25,966 nucleotides of DNA from Microcaldota archaeon. Its GTDB lineage: Archaea; Micrarchaeota; Micrarchaeia; Burarchaeales; JAKAKT01. The DNA lies in the NCBI GenBank assembly GCA_026396425.1, contig JAPLWU010000025.1:1-25966 (forward strand). Direction: 5' to 3'. The translations under genes were made by a program, and so were the position numbers. The notes beneath the pieces were generated by a model, which saw only the letters and a program-made list of their open reading frames with translations, searched no databases and was not told where the DNA came from. Position 1 is the stretch's first letter. Every line of letters starts with the position of its first letter. This document shows, in pieces, positions 1 to 7,570 of this stretch.

Positions 1-641
1 GAGCCCCTCAGCGTCCGTATGCCCGCTTCCAGCTCCTTGTACCTCAGCGCGTCGTTCTTCTCCTTCTCGAGTTCGGTCAGGTAGCCCTCCCTCTCCTTCA
101 TCACAATCGTGGCGTCGTTGACTTTCTGCTCGACTTTCGCCAGTTCGCCAACAGCCTCCTTTTTCTTCTCCTCGAATTCCGCAATGCCGGAAACGGCCTC
201 GATGATTCCGCGCCTCTCCTTCGGGCTCATCTTGATTATCTGCTCGACCTCGCCCTGCGCAATCACATTGTGGTCGCCAATCTGCGCGCCCATGGGCCTG
301 AGGACTTCCATCACGCGGATGCGCGTCATCCTCCTCCCGTCATACCTGTATTTCGTTTTCCCATCCCTTCTGATGGCCCGCCTAACCTCCAGTCTCTTCC
401 CGTTATTCAGAAACAGGCGGATTTCGGCCTTCTCCGAGCCCTGCATTATCAAATCGGAAACTTTCCTCGCCCTCAGCGTCTTCAAGCTCGTCTCGCCCAG
501 CGCGAACCTTATCCCGTCGCAGATGTTGCTCTTCCCGCTCCCGTTCGGGCCGGCGAGGCAGACGAAGCCGTTGGCTAGGGTTATGTCGGCGCTCTTGAAT
601 GACTTGAAATAGCGCAGCTGCACCCTCTCGATGTACACCAT
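1..641 (-). CDS. smc: SMC chromosome segregation ATPase, N-terminal part (runs off the window)
   Basis: About 213 codons read leftward from ATG at 641 and continue past the window edge. The product begins MVYIERVQLRYFKSF, the usual opening of SMC ATPases. Walker A GPNGSGKS lies at residues 31-38, followed by the N-terminal half of the ATPase head. From about residue 150 the sequence becomes a charged helix (EEKKKEAVGELAKVEQKV), which is the start of the arm coiled coil. SMC family members bind DNA and ATP and organise or segregate chromosomes. The C-terminal Walker B, hinge and signature motif lie outside the window, so a related SMC-like ATPase cannot be fully excluded, but the start fits SMC better than Rad50. 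The ATG is preceded by AGGTATTGAA, a weak Shine-Dalgarno, and by a TATA box at 685-697. Confidence 0.9.
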   Translation of the reverse strand, partial: MVYIERVQLRYFKSFKSADITLANGFVCLAGPNGSGKSNICDGIRFALGETSLKTLRARKVSDLIMQGSEKAEIRLFLNNGKRLEVRRAIRRDGKTKYRYDGRRMTRIRVMEVLRPMGAQIGDHNVIAQGEVEQIIKMSPKERRGIIEAVSGIAEFEEKKKEAVGELAKVEQKVNDATIVMKEREGYLTELEKEKNDALRYKELEAGIRTLRG

Positions 642-684
642 TTCAATACCTGGCCGCCTTCAGGACAAGAGTATCCCTCTACCC

Positions 685-697
685 CTATATAAATTTT
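685..697 (-). promoter_or_regulatory. TATA-box promoter of smc
   Basis: Read on the minus strand, the sequence is AAATTTATATAG. Its centre is about 50 nt upstream of the smc ATG, so transcription should begin near 664 and leave a short leader. It lies directly beside the inverted-repeat element at 699-770. Confidence 0.6.
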
Positions 698-698
698 T

Positions 699-770
699 AC
701 CACATACCCACGCCCTCGGCGCGGGTTATCCGTCTGCCGCAAGCCCACCTGGTCGGGCGTGGGTATGTGA
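699..770 (-). repeat. Dispersed 72-nt inverted-repeat element, copy 1
   Basis: The arms CACATACCCACGCCC (701-715) and GGGCGTGGGTATGTG (755-769) are perfectly complementary over 15 bp and enclose 39 nt. Read on the minus strand it aligns along its whole length with the element at 9866-9938. Both share the termini TCACATAC and TATGTGGT and the inner block CGCGCCGAGGGCGTGG. The element overlaps the last 14 codons and stop of HTH-repeat gene A and ends beside the smc promoter. It could be a structured RNA element, a small non-autonomous mobile element or a protein-binding palindrome; the sequence does not decide. Confidence 0.8.
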
Positions 771-2003
771 CTGTGCGGCATCCCCGGCCCTGTATTTTTG
801 AAAAGTTTTGTAGGTTATCCCCAGCTTTTTCACAGCCTTCATGCGCCCGCCCTCGCGCGCAACTGCTCTCCGGGCTACTTCCCGCGTCAAATCCACAAAC
901 GGCCCGTCCTCTGGGCATTTTCTTCCCTTCGTCGTAAGTATGTGTGCAATCCTTTCGGCAATGGCAAGCCGGTTCTCCCCTGCTTCCAGCAATGACGCAA
1001 TATACTTCACCCTGTCTTCGCAACTCACAACTGCCTTGGGCTTCCCCTCTCTTGCCTCGCGCCCATCCCCACCACCTCTTTTCTCCCGCGCCCCTCCGGT
1101 TTCGCCCGCCTGCGTTTTCGGAGCCTTGACCCGCAATGCCCCGCGAGCAACCGGCTCGCCCATGCACCTCACCAGCACCCCGTAAACTTTTTGCTCCAAA
1201 CCACTGAGCCTTTCGTAAGGCCTTTCGCCGTTTCCCGCACATCTTCCCAGGAGGATTTCGGCAGCCCTCACGTCAACGTTGGTCATCCTCCCTCCTCTCT
1301 TGTCTTCAACAACGCAGGTCGCCGCCAGCACCAGCACTCCGAGTTTTTTGGCGTCGAGATTCAGTTTGCCCGCCTGCGTTGCCGCGCCATCCTCAATCCC
1401 GATTTCAAGCCCGGCCCCGCTTACGACGCTAATCATATACTTCTTCGTTCTCCCGAAGCTTTCCCTTGCTTCCAGGCGGTCATCCTGCTTTTTCTCCGCC
1501 ATTGCCACCGTTATTCCAAGCCTCCTGAGCGCCTCGCGCCGCGAACCCTCCCTCGCCTTCGCTGCTTCTATTATCCTTGTGTCGGCCGCAGTAAGCTCTT
1601 CCTCCTTGATTACCTCTCCCTTCCTCGCCCACTCCCTAACCACCGGCAGCGCGTGATTCACGTGCGCTACTTTCAGAAATCTCCCCGTAACCAGGAGGCT
1701 CGCAACGTAAAGCACTTTCTCGAGCTCATGCATCCCCAGCTTCTCGCTGTTGAGCCGGCCATAAACGGATTCGTCAAGCTCAATGTTTGGCGTCTTTTCG
1801 GTTATCCCCCCGAATATCGCATTCACCTTTCCCCTAATCGTCGCGGTTCCATGCGTACTCCCAAAATTCCCGAAGCCGCGCTCTGCCCAGGGTCCTTGAT
1901 GGTGAAACCTTGCTTCGGCAGGCCCGAATCCCAAACCGAAACCGGGCTGGCCCGACCTATTAAACAAAACTCTCCTCGTCTCTCGGTTTCTGAACGTCTC
2001 CAT
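726..2003 (-). CDS. Modular Fis-like HTH protein A (unrecognised family)
   Basis: The chosen start gives 425 residues beginning METFRNRETRRVL. This ATG lies 47 nt from a TATA box in exactly the geometry seen in gene B; the frame stays open upstream to 2114, but that extension contains the promoter. A glycine-rich head (GFGLGFGPAE, about residues 21-30) is shared with B. Three modules follow. Module 1 has a LYVASLL helix and an HTH-like end (EGSRREALRRLGIT, about 139-168). Module 2 is degenerate, without a clear HTH. Module 3 has RVKYIASLL and a C-terminal HTH (REGGRMKAVKKLGITYKTF, about 371-404). The HTH resembles Fis-type domains, so DNA binding is inferred. The last 14 residues are encoded by the inverted-repeat element. 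I recognise no named family. Confidence 0.75.
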   Translation of the reverse strand: METFRNRETRRVLFNRSGQPGFGLGFGPAEARFHHQGPWAERGFGNFGSTHGTATIRGKVNAIFGGITEKTPNIELDESVYGRLNSEKLGMHELEKVLYVASLLVTGRFLKVAHVNHALPVVREWARKGEVIKEEELTAADTRIIEAAKAREGSRREALRRLGITVAMAEKKQDDRLEARESFGRTKKYMISVVSGAGLEIGIEDGAATQAGKLNLDAKKLGVLVLAATCVVEDKRGGRMTNVDVRAAEILLGRCAGNGERPYERLSGLEQKVYGVLVRCMGEPVARGALRVKAPKTQAGETGGAREKRGGGDGREAREGKPKAVVSCEDRVKYIASLLEAGENRLAIAERIAHILTTKGRKCPEDGPFVDLTREVARRAVAREGGRMKAVKKLGITYKTFQKYRAGDAAQSHTHARPGGLAADG

Positions 2004-2061
2004 AGTCCGCCCCGGCCAAACCAATGCCAAAAACTCGGCAGAAGAAGTTAATAAATATTTA
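1916..2061 (-). repeat. Promoter plus N-terminal coding block shared with gene B (copy A)
   Basis: This 146-nt block aligns without gaps to 3739-3884, with 18 mismatches by hand count. One stretch of 51 nt (1964-2014) is identical. It spans the TATA box, the leader and about the first 29 codons. The similarity between the two genes drops sharply beyond it, which suggests recent duplication or gene conversion limited to the 5' end. Confidence 0.85.
2048..2061 (-). promoter_or_regulatory. TATA-box promoter of HTH-repeat gene A
   Basis: The minus-strand sequence is TAAATATTTATTAA followed by CTTCTTC. It matches the boxes in front of genes B and C, and its near edge is 47 nt from the proposed ATG in all three cases. 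It lies in the 104-nt gap between the stop of B and the start of A, so A probably has its own transcript. Confidence 0.65.
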
Positions 2062-2107
2062 CTTGGTTCTCCCCGGTTACCCAGGCGGTGCGTATATGTA
2101 AATTTTC

Positions 2108-3826
2108 TTACCATCTGCTCAGTCCGTATAGCATGGCTTTTTGTTCCTCAAATCCGCCCCCGTTCAACCCCAGCTTTATGGCCGCCACTTCCTTCGAGCC
2201 CTCGAACCTGAGCGCGAGCTGGAAGACCCTCTTCTCGATTTCGCGGGTGAGGTCGTCCATAACTCCTCCGCCCCATGCTTTCTCAACCTTTATTCCGCAC
2301 CTTACTCCATCCCGGCATATCTCGTGCCTGCCTGTTTCCCTCGAAAGCAAGTACCCAATGTACAAAACGCGGCCGAGTTGCTCATCCGAGATTCCGCATT
2401 CATTTTTTATAATCCCGATGACCTCTTCGTCGCATCCGCACTCGCGGCCGTCAGCGAACTTCGCAATCTGCCGCTCGATTCTCGCCCTCAGTCCGGCAAG
2501 CGGGCCAGGGTCAGTTGTTGTTTTACGTTCCTGAACTACGACCGTAGCGGTATCCCTCATTTTGAGATATTTGCAGAGAGTTTCATCCGATATCCCGAGC
2601 CTTTTTGCGGCCAGAGCGTTGTCCCCCTCCCTTTCGGCCGCCATTTTGGCGATTCTTTTCTTGAACCCGCCGAGTTCGCCCACGTCGGCTCCCGTCCGCG
2701 TGCATTCGACCCATCTTTTCCCTGCGGCAACCTCGAACATGCCTATGGTCGCCATGTGCTTATTCTCGGCCGCGAGCAAGGCGACATAGAGAGCATTTCG
2801 CAGTTCCCTTCTCCTAATCCCTTTCTCCCGGATAAACGCCTTGCCGTCCTTGCCCAGGTCAATTTTCGCCCCGACTTCCTTCGCGAACCCCGGTAAAATT
2901 CCCTCGAGCTCAGCCAGGCCTTTCTGACTCCCGCCATTGGACGGAGCCTCGGTTTCGCCGTGCTCCTTGCCGGGCTTCTTCTCCCCGCAATACTTCGCTA
3001 TCATCGGCGGGCTGACGCCCATCCAACGAGCCGCCTTGGTTATGTTGCCTCCGAATTTCTTCAGCGCCAAGGCAAAGATTTCGCGCTTCAGCTCCTCGCC
3101 TTCACCGCGGGAGCCTTTCGTCACGGTTTTGGCCAATTCGATTCCTTTGCACGCCTCTTCGGCTCCTATCGATTTTTTTCCATCCCTCTCGGAAATAAGC
3201 ACGGCGGCCGCGAGGGCAACATGGAGCTTTTCCATGCGCAACATGGACAGCCCGCCAATCACGGCCGGCTCTTCGGTCCTGTCGATTTTAGTCCCGAGCT
3301 TTTCCAATATCCCTCCAACTTTGGCCTTAAGCTCCGAAACCCTGCGCTGCGTTCTTTTCTCAAAAAAACCAAGGTGTTTATCGTCAGAGAGTGGCTTTGA
3401 TGCCGCCTCTGGCGCTCCTACTCCACCTTCCCCCAGCCTGAGCATCCTGTAGACCGTATTAACATTGACACCCAGCTTTTCAGCAGCCATTTTTGCGCCG
3501 TCCCTGTCCGCTTCCTGCCTCATCACGTCAATCTCCAACTCCAAAAGCCCCTCCTTCCCTGCCCTCCTCGTTCCCCCCGGCATAATGCGGGCCAAATCCC
3601 TTGCCGTGCGCAAAATGCTCTCGTTTACTTCTCCGCCGTCCGCCAGTAAGGATGCGATATACTTGACCCGCGGTTCATCCGAAAAAGCCGCTCCGGTGCG
3701 CTCCTCCTGCATGGGCTCGGCCCGAAAAAATCTCCTCTCGGCAGGCCCGAATCCCAAACCAAAACCTAGCTGGCCCTGCCTGCCGGACAAAACTCTCCTC
3801 GTCTCTCGGTTTCTGAACGTCTCCAT
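2108..3826 (-). CDS. Modular Fis-like HTH protein B (unrecognised family)
   Basis: The product is 572 residues from ATG at 3826; a TTG at 3853 in frame is less likely because it would fall at or before the transcription start. The head METFRNRETRRVL and GFGLGFGPAERRFF (about 21-34) is shared with A. Four modules follow, each a helical part with a hydrophobic motif (VKYIASLL, LHVALAAAVL, LYVALLAA, LYIGYLLS) and a Fis-like HTH end at about 101-131, 248-281 (FGGNITKAARWMGVSPPMI), 391-422 (EGDNALAAKRLGISDETLCK) and 530-561. The second and third HTHs are the clearest. Linkers are charged. DNA binding is inferred from the HTHs; the helical parts match nothing I can name. It is the longest member of the three-gene set. 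Confidence 0.8.
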   Translation of the reverse strand: METFRNRETRRVLSGRQGQLGFGLGFGPAERRFFRAEPMQEERTGAAFSDEPRVKYIASLLADGGEVNESILRTARDLARIMPGGTRRAGKEGLLELEIDVMRQEADRDGAKMAAEKLGVNVNTVYRMLRLGEGGVGAPEAASKPLSDDKHLGFFEKRTQRRVSELKAKVGGILEKLGTKIDRTEEPAVIGGLSMLRMEKLHVALAAAVLISERDGKKSIGAEEACKGIELAKTVTKGSRGEGEELKREIFALALKKFGGNITKAARWMGVSPPMIAKYCGEKKPGKEHGETEAPSNGGSQKGLAELEGILPGFAKEVGAKIDLGKDGKAFIREKGIRRRELRNALYVALLAAENKHMATIGMFEVAAGKRWVECTRTGADVGELGGFKKRIAKMAAEREGDNALAAKRLGISDETLCKYLKMRDTATVVVQERKTTTDPGPLAGLRARIERQIAKFADGRECGCDEEVIGIIKNECGISDEQLGRVLYIGYLLSRETGRHEICRDGVRCGIKVEKAWGGGVMDDLTREIEKRVFQLALRFEGSKEVAAIKLGLNGGGFEEQKAMLYGLSRW

Positions 3827-3884
3827 AGTCCGCCCCGACCAAACCAATGCCAAAAATATGCCCGAAGAAATTAATAAAGATTTA
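3739..3884 (-). repeat. Promoter plus N-terminal coding block shared with gene A (copy B)
   Basis: This is the partner of 1916-2061, aligned without gaps at an offset of 1823 nt. The distal end of the block overlaps the stop codon of gene C. Confidence 0.85.
3871..3884 (-). promoter_or_regulatory. TATA-box promoter of HTH-repeat gene B
   Basis: The minus-strand sequence is TAAATCTTTATTAA followed by TTTCTTCGGGCATATTTT. The box overlaps the TAA stop of gene C (3882-3884), so B has a promoter even though it directly abuts C. The block after the box resembles the same position in C (TTCGGCATATTTT). Confidence 0.65.
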
Positions 3885-4781
3885 ACCGGTTTCTCTCAGC
3901 CTCTCGTCAATCCGGTCTTTTGAAATCCCGAGCATCCCGGCGGCTTTTTCTCTTGAGCCCTCCCTTCTTTCCGCCATGCCCATGACCCCCCGTTCTATGC
4001 GTTCGTTTTGTACCCCCGTTCTCGAAACCGAATCAAAAAAACTAAACGCGGCATTCAGATTGGTTGGGCCAACGAGCGCCTCTCCTCCGTATTTGGCAAA
4101 AAGCATCGCAACGTAAAGGATTGTTTCGCGCTGTTTCTCCGAAAGCGGGAACCCGTACTTGGCAAGTCTGCCCTCGAAGTACGCTGCAGTCGCTTCGTTC
4201 ACATTAACCCATGGCTCGTTGAATTTTTTCATTACTGCTTCGACAAAGGCCATGGTGTTACTGCCCCCTTTCTTTTTCGCCTCAACCGTGGAAGGGTCAA
4301 GCCCGAGCAGCGCAATTGCCTTCTCCGCGCCCTCCATGTTTTTCACTATCCTAAATATCGTCCTCTCAAGCGGCGTCAGCCGGCCAAATTCCCGCTTTGC
4401 TCCGGTTGCCCATCCGTCAAGGAGCTCCTGCGCCTTTTTCACATGCCTTATGTGCATGAACCTGTCGTCGCCAACAAGCGGAACCGCGACGTACATCAAG
4501 TCCTTAAGCCTGCCCTCCAGCCGCCGTTCTTTTATATAGCGGATTACGTCGTCGTCAACCTCGACCCCCCGCGCCAGCCCGGCTTCCCTCAGTATGCAGG
4601 CAACCAAGACGGGAATGGTTTTCCTGATGCCGGCCTGCCCAATCTGCCCCCGCCTGTTGTGTTCCATAACCGAGGTTTGGCGGAAGCCCCTCCTCTCGCC
4701 GGGCATCGGCCCTAACACGAACGGATAAGGGCGGAAGTAGGCGTTCGTGTTTCTCTCCAATGGCCTCTCGCCGGATTTCAT
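3882..4781 (-). CDS. Modular Fis-like HTH protein C (unrecognised family)
   Basis: The product is 299 residues from ATG at 4781, chosen because it sits the same 47 nt from its TATA box as the starts of A and B; ATG at 4790 is the alternative. The head carries PYPFVLGPMPGERRGF, a diverged form of the glycine-rich GFGLGFGPAERRFF of A and B. Two modules follow. The first has LMYVAVPLVGD and a weak HTH around 138-168 (GAEKAIALLGLDPSTV). The second has LYVAMLFAKYG and a better HTH around 263-295 (REGSREKAAGMLGISKDRI). It is the smallest and most diverged of the three paralogues. A DNA-binding role is inferred; no family name can be given. Confidence 0.75.
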   Translation of the reverse strand: MKSGERPLERNTNAYFRPYPFVLGPMPGERRGFRQTSVMEHNRRGQIGQAGIRKTIPVLVACILREAGLARGVEVDDDVIRYIKERRLEGRLKDLMYVAVPLVGDDRFMHIRHVKKAQELLDGWATGAKREFGRLTPLERTIFRIVKNMEGAEKAIALLGLDPSTVEAKKKGGSNTMAFVEAVMKKFNEPWVNVNEATAAYFEGRLAKYGFPLSEKQRETILYVAMLFAKYGGEALVGPTNLNAAFSFFDSVSRTGVQNERIERGVMGMAERREGSREKAAGMLGISKDRIDERLRETG

Positions 4782-4825
4782 CCCCTGCATAAAAGCCCCC
4801 AGCGCTTAAAATATGCCGAAGGAAG

Positions 4826-4839
4826 TTAATATAGATTTA
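4826..4839 (-). promoter_or_regulatory. TATA-box promoter of HTH-repeat gene C
   Basis: The minus-strand sequence is TAAATCTATATTAA followed by CTTCCTTCGGCATATTTT. It is closely similar to the boxes of genes A and B, and the common spacing picks the ATG at 4781 as the start. Confidence 0.65.
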
Positions 4840-4862
4840 CTAAACGTTCGCCGCAACCAACA

Positions 4863-4879
4863 GAAAAATCCAAAAAAAG
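4863..4879 (-). terminator. Oligo-T terminator candidate downstream of the pilin-like gene
   Basis: On the minus strand this reads ACTTTTTTTGGATTTTT, two T-runs about 60-75 nt past the pilin-like stop codon. Archaeal transcription commonly ends at such T-tracts. The tract lies just before the promoter of gene C, so it would separate the two transcripts. Confidence 0.4.
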
Positions 4880-4940
4880 TTTTCGCGTTCGATGCACTGA
4901 CAAAATCAGAGTTTCTTTCGAGTTAGTTTCGCTTTTTTAT

Positions 4941-5507
4941 TCACTCGATGTTCGCGACGACTCTCCCGGAAACGGTATGATTCGTCCCAGTATCGCAGCT
5001 CGAAGCCGTCCCGTCATAACCCGGAACCGTCTCGCAGTTCTTGTACCAAACCGAAACCGCCATCCTCTCAAGAGTTCCTCGCGAGGGCCTCGAGGCCCCC
5101 TCGTTTATGCTGAGCGTGAGTTCCAGCTCTTCCCCGCTCTTCACCAAGCCGTCGCCGGCGCTGCAAACGCCTGGCCCGCAAACGAAAGTCCAAGTGTAAG
5201 AGCCCGGCCTTCCCACCCCGTCCGTAGTCAAATTTATTTCCTTCGCGAGAACATCGAAGCCGAGCCCGTTGTTGAGCGTGAGTTTGAGCGTGTAATACGG
5301 AGGCGGCGAATCCTCAACTTTCAAATAATACGAGCGGCATTCCAAATCGGGCTGGAAGAAGCACTCCTGCCTGGCGTAATTCGAGGGGCTGAAAACCCCG
5401 GTCGCGTAAATCGCGGCGAGCGCTGCGGCGAGAATGAGCACGGCCCAGCCGTGGGTCATGAGGTATTCAAATGCCGATTGGCCGCGCATGCTTTTCGATA
5501 TTTCCAT
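4941..5507 (-). CDS. Pilin-like protein with class III signal peptide, cysteine-rich
   Basis: From ATG at 5507 the product is 188 residues. It opens MEISKSMRG, then QSAFEYLMTHGWAVLILAAA, an archaeal type IV pilin-like (class III) signal peptide. A prepilin peptidase would cut between G9 and Q10, leaving the hydrophobic helix (about 20-37) at the mature N-terminus. The rest is beta-rich, with six cysteines beyond the helix (including VCGPGVC) that could form disulfides outside the cell. The start is supported by a TATA box centred about 27 nt upstream, which implies an almost leaderless mRNA; the upstream in-frame extension to 5594 would cross that box. Subunits of this kind build pili, adhesion filaments or membrane-anchored surface proteins; which applies here is not visible. 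Confidence 0.8.
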   Translation of the reverse strand: MEISKSMRGQSAFEYLMTHGWAVLILAAALAAIYATGVFSPSNYARQECFFQPDLECRSYYLKVEDSPPPYYTLKLTLNNGLGFDVLAKEINLTTDGVGRPGSYTWTFVCGPGVCSAGDGLVKSGEELELTLSINEGASRPSRGTLERMAVSVWYKNCETVPGYDGTASSCDTGTNHTVSGRVVANIE

Positions 5508-5526
5508 CGTTTGGAATTTGCAGTTA

Positions 5527-5542
5527 AGCTTATATAAAAGCT
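5527..5542. promoter_or_regulatory. Near-palindromic TATA box between divergent genes
   Basis: The sequence AGCTTATATAAAAGCT is almost its own reverse complement. It lies 20 nt from the pilin-like start on the minus strand and 52 nt from the HEAT-like gene start on the plus strand. Either direction can be read as a TATA box, so one site may serve both genes. Confidence 0.55.
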
Positions 5543-5593
5543 TCCGCCATAAAATACAGCTAGTTCTGAATTCGGGAAATGGGGGAGATTGCA

Positions 5594-7558
5594 ATGGCAG
5601 TTTATACTAGGGGGGACACGGATGCAAAGGAAGCTGCAACACGAGCCGCCGCGCAGAGGGCGCAGACATTCGCCAGCATCAGGGGCCGGTCTTCTGACCT
5701 TGGAAAGTACTTGCCCAACCCGGAAAAACTCGTGCCTGCCGTCTCTACCCTCATCACAAACCTCGAGGCTCTCAGGGCAGAGGCCGCAACCGATGAGGAT
5801 GGAGGCAGGGGCGGTTCGAAGGGGGCCAAGGGCAAAGAGGAACGAAAATACGAAAAAGAGATAAAAGAACTAATCGCGATTTTGAAAAGATGCGAGGCCG
5901 TGCCGGAGTTGAGAGAACATAAGGCATACGAAGCGATTCGCGACATCGCAATTGCAGGCGGGCCGAAATCGCGCGACGCTTTTTCGGTATTGGTGGAAGA
6001 CCAAAAATTCGAGTTCGTTGCGTCTGTTGCGGGAACCGATTGCCAACTTTCGCATGACGCAACCATGGCATTGGTAACTGCGGGCCAGACCAAACTGCTC
6101 ACGGAACTTGCCAAAAAAGACTCGCAGCTGGCCTTATCTGCGCTGGAAGAGATGCTGCCTTCGATAGTCAAGAACAGGGAATCTAAAAGGGAATCGCTCG
6201 GAAACGACGAAGTGGAAGCGCTCATGACCGTTTTGGCGAAAGGGTCGGAAAAGGCAAAACTTACCGCGCTCGCGGTTTTGGCGGTATTCGGAAAATTCGC
6301 GGAGATTGCCATCGCAGCACCGGACTTCCCGCCTGCCATCCGGATGCTTGAGGAGAATTCAAAAGTGTTGGTCCGCAAGTCCGTAATACCCGCGCTCGAG
6401 GTTCTTCTGGAATCCGGGTCTGACTCCGCCAAAGAGATTTCGTTCCTTGAACTGTTGGACTGCAAATTGTTCGACAAACTTCTGGAAGCCGAGAAGCGGG
6501 CTTCAAATCCCGCGCGAGAAATGATGCGAACGAGGTTAGAACGGAGAATAACTGCCGCGGCCACGGGTCTTAACGACGTCGATACGGTAATGTTCTTCGC
6601 GAGGAGCAACTCGCGTTTCTCCAAGCTTGCCAGAGACGAGCTGGCGGAGAAGCTGCTTGCGCTGGTCGCATCCACGAACTCCGCAGCCCTCGAGTTCCTC
6701 GCCGAGGTCGGGGACAGGAAAACGAGGCGGGATGCGCTTTCCGGCTTAATCGAGCTTGGCGAGACGGACGCAATCATCCGCCTGATGAAGAACGAGAAGA
6801 TTTCCGGAAAAGTGATTAAGGAACTGCAGGAAATGCTGCCGGAATTGGTGAAGCAAAAGAACGTGCCGGTGCTCATCGCCCTTGTCGAGAACGGCTCCGT
6901 CCGCTCTTCCATCCCCTATCATGTGTTCGGCAAGGAGGTCAAGGGCTTCACGCCGGCATTCCTCGAATTGGAGAAAATGATTCCTGAGCTTAAGGAGAAA
7001 GGCGACCTGAAGGCAATCACTTACCTCGCGAATCTAGAATTAGAAATCGCGAGATTCGCGGCAGAGAAGAAAATGACGAAAGCGGAAAAGAAGAAGGCCG
7101 CGAAAGCAATGGTAACCCATGCCGGAAGCGGAACCGCAAAGTCGGTTAGACAACGGAAGGAAAAACTACCGAAGGTATCCGAGCCGCCCACTGCCGCGAG
7201 GCAGGCCCTGGAGGAAATGGTGCTCGGAATCATCGAGAAAAACGGCCTGAAGGCAATGAAAGAAGAAGCTGAAAAGGTAAGCGAGCCGAATGCGAAGCTG
7301 AAAGAAGTAATGGAAAAAGAAATACTCCCAGCGCTCGTTTCCGTCGGCATGAACGGCTCCGAGCGCGCACAGACGAAAGTGGTTCACGCCCTGAACGCTC
7401 TCGACAGAGTCGAGGAGATAAAACAACTCGAGCTTCATGGCGGCGCAACCGCGCAGGCAGAGGCCGGGTACGTGCTGAAGGTCCGCGAGCTCACAAAAGG
7501 ACTCGATGCGAAGTTCACCCCGCCAGATGAAACGAGGGGCAGGAGCAGGGGCGAGTGA
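5594..7558 (+). CDS. HEAT/ARM-like helical repeat protein, unknown function
   Basis: From ATG at 5594, preceded by GGGGGAGAT, the product is 654 residues; ATG at 5579 is the alternative. It has no signal peptide or membrane segment. A disordered, charged N-terminal part (about 1-90, glycine and lysine rich) leads into a long series of paired helices with hydrophobic spacing typical of HEAT/ARM solenoids, such as SALEEMLPSIV, VIPALEVLLESG and LQEMLPELVKQKNVPVLIAL. A lysine-rich linker (about 490-535, KKMTKAEKKKAAK) separates a shorter helical C-terminal part. Solenoids of this kind usually bind proteins or nucleic acids. No enzyme motif is visible. It lies between the pilin-like gene and the ribosomal operon, which does not point to a specific role. 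Confidence 0.8.
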   Translation: MAVYTRGDTDAKEAATRAAAQRAQTFASIRGRSSDLGKYLPNPEKLVPAVSTLITNLEALRAEAATDEDGGRGGSKGAKGKEERKYEKEIKELIAILKRCEAVPELREHKAYEAIRDIAIAGGPKSRDAFSVLVEDQKFEFVASVAGTDCQLSHDATMALVTAGQTKLLTELAKKDSQLALSALEEMLPSIVKNRESKRESLGNDEVEALMTVLAKGSEKAKLTALAVLAVFGKFAEIAIAAPDFPPAIRMLEENSKVLVRKSVIPALEVLLESGSDSAKEISFLELLDCKLFDKLLEAEKRASNPAREMMRTRLERRITAAATGLNDVDTVMFFARSNSRFSKLARDELAEKLLALVASTNSAALEFLAEVGDRKTRRDALSGLIELGETDAIIRLMKNEKISGKVIKELQEMLPELVKQKNVPVLIALVENGSVRSSIPYHVFGKEVKGFTPAFLELEKMIPELKEKGDLKAITYLANLELEIARFAAEKKMTKAEKKKAAKAMVTHAGSGTAKSVRQRKEKLPKVSEPPTAARQALEEMVLGIIEKNGLKAMKEEAEKVSEPNAKLKEVMEKEILPALVSVGMNGSERAQTKVVHALNALDRVEEIKQLELHGGATAQAEAGYVLKVRELTKGLDAKFTPPDETRGRSRGE

Positions 7559-7570
7559 TTTTCCCGAAAT

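Noticed and set aside
699..770. Element as a tRNA or box C/D RNA gene
   Set aside because: No T-loop (TTCRANT) or C and D boxes can be placed, and the stem is too long for a tRNA acceptor arm.
1191..2051. Plus-strand open frame opposite HTH gene A
   Set aside because: The minus strand carries the paralogous, promoter-linked gene; the plus-strand product has no recognisable features.
2003..2114. N-terminal extension of HTH gene A to 2114
   Set aside because: The extension contains the TATA box shared with genes B and C, and the homologous start in B is the METF methionine.
5602..6912. Minus-strand open frame (about 436 codons) opposite the HEAT-like gene
   Set aside because: Serine-rich antisense product with no domain; the plus strand has the promoter, ribosome-binding site and sensible protein composition.
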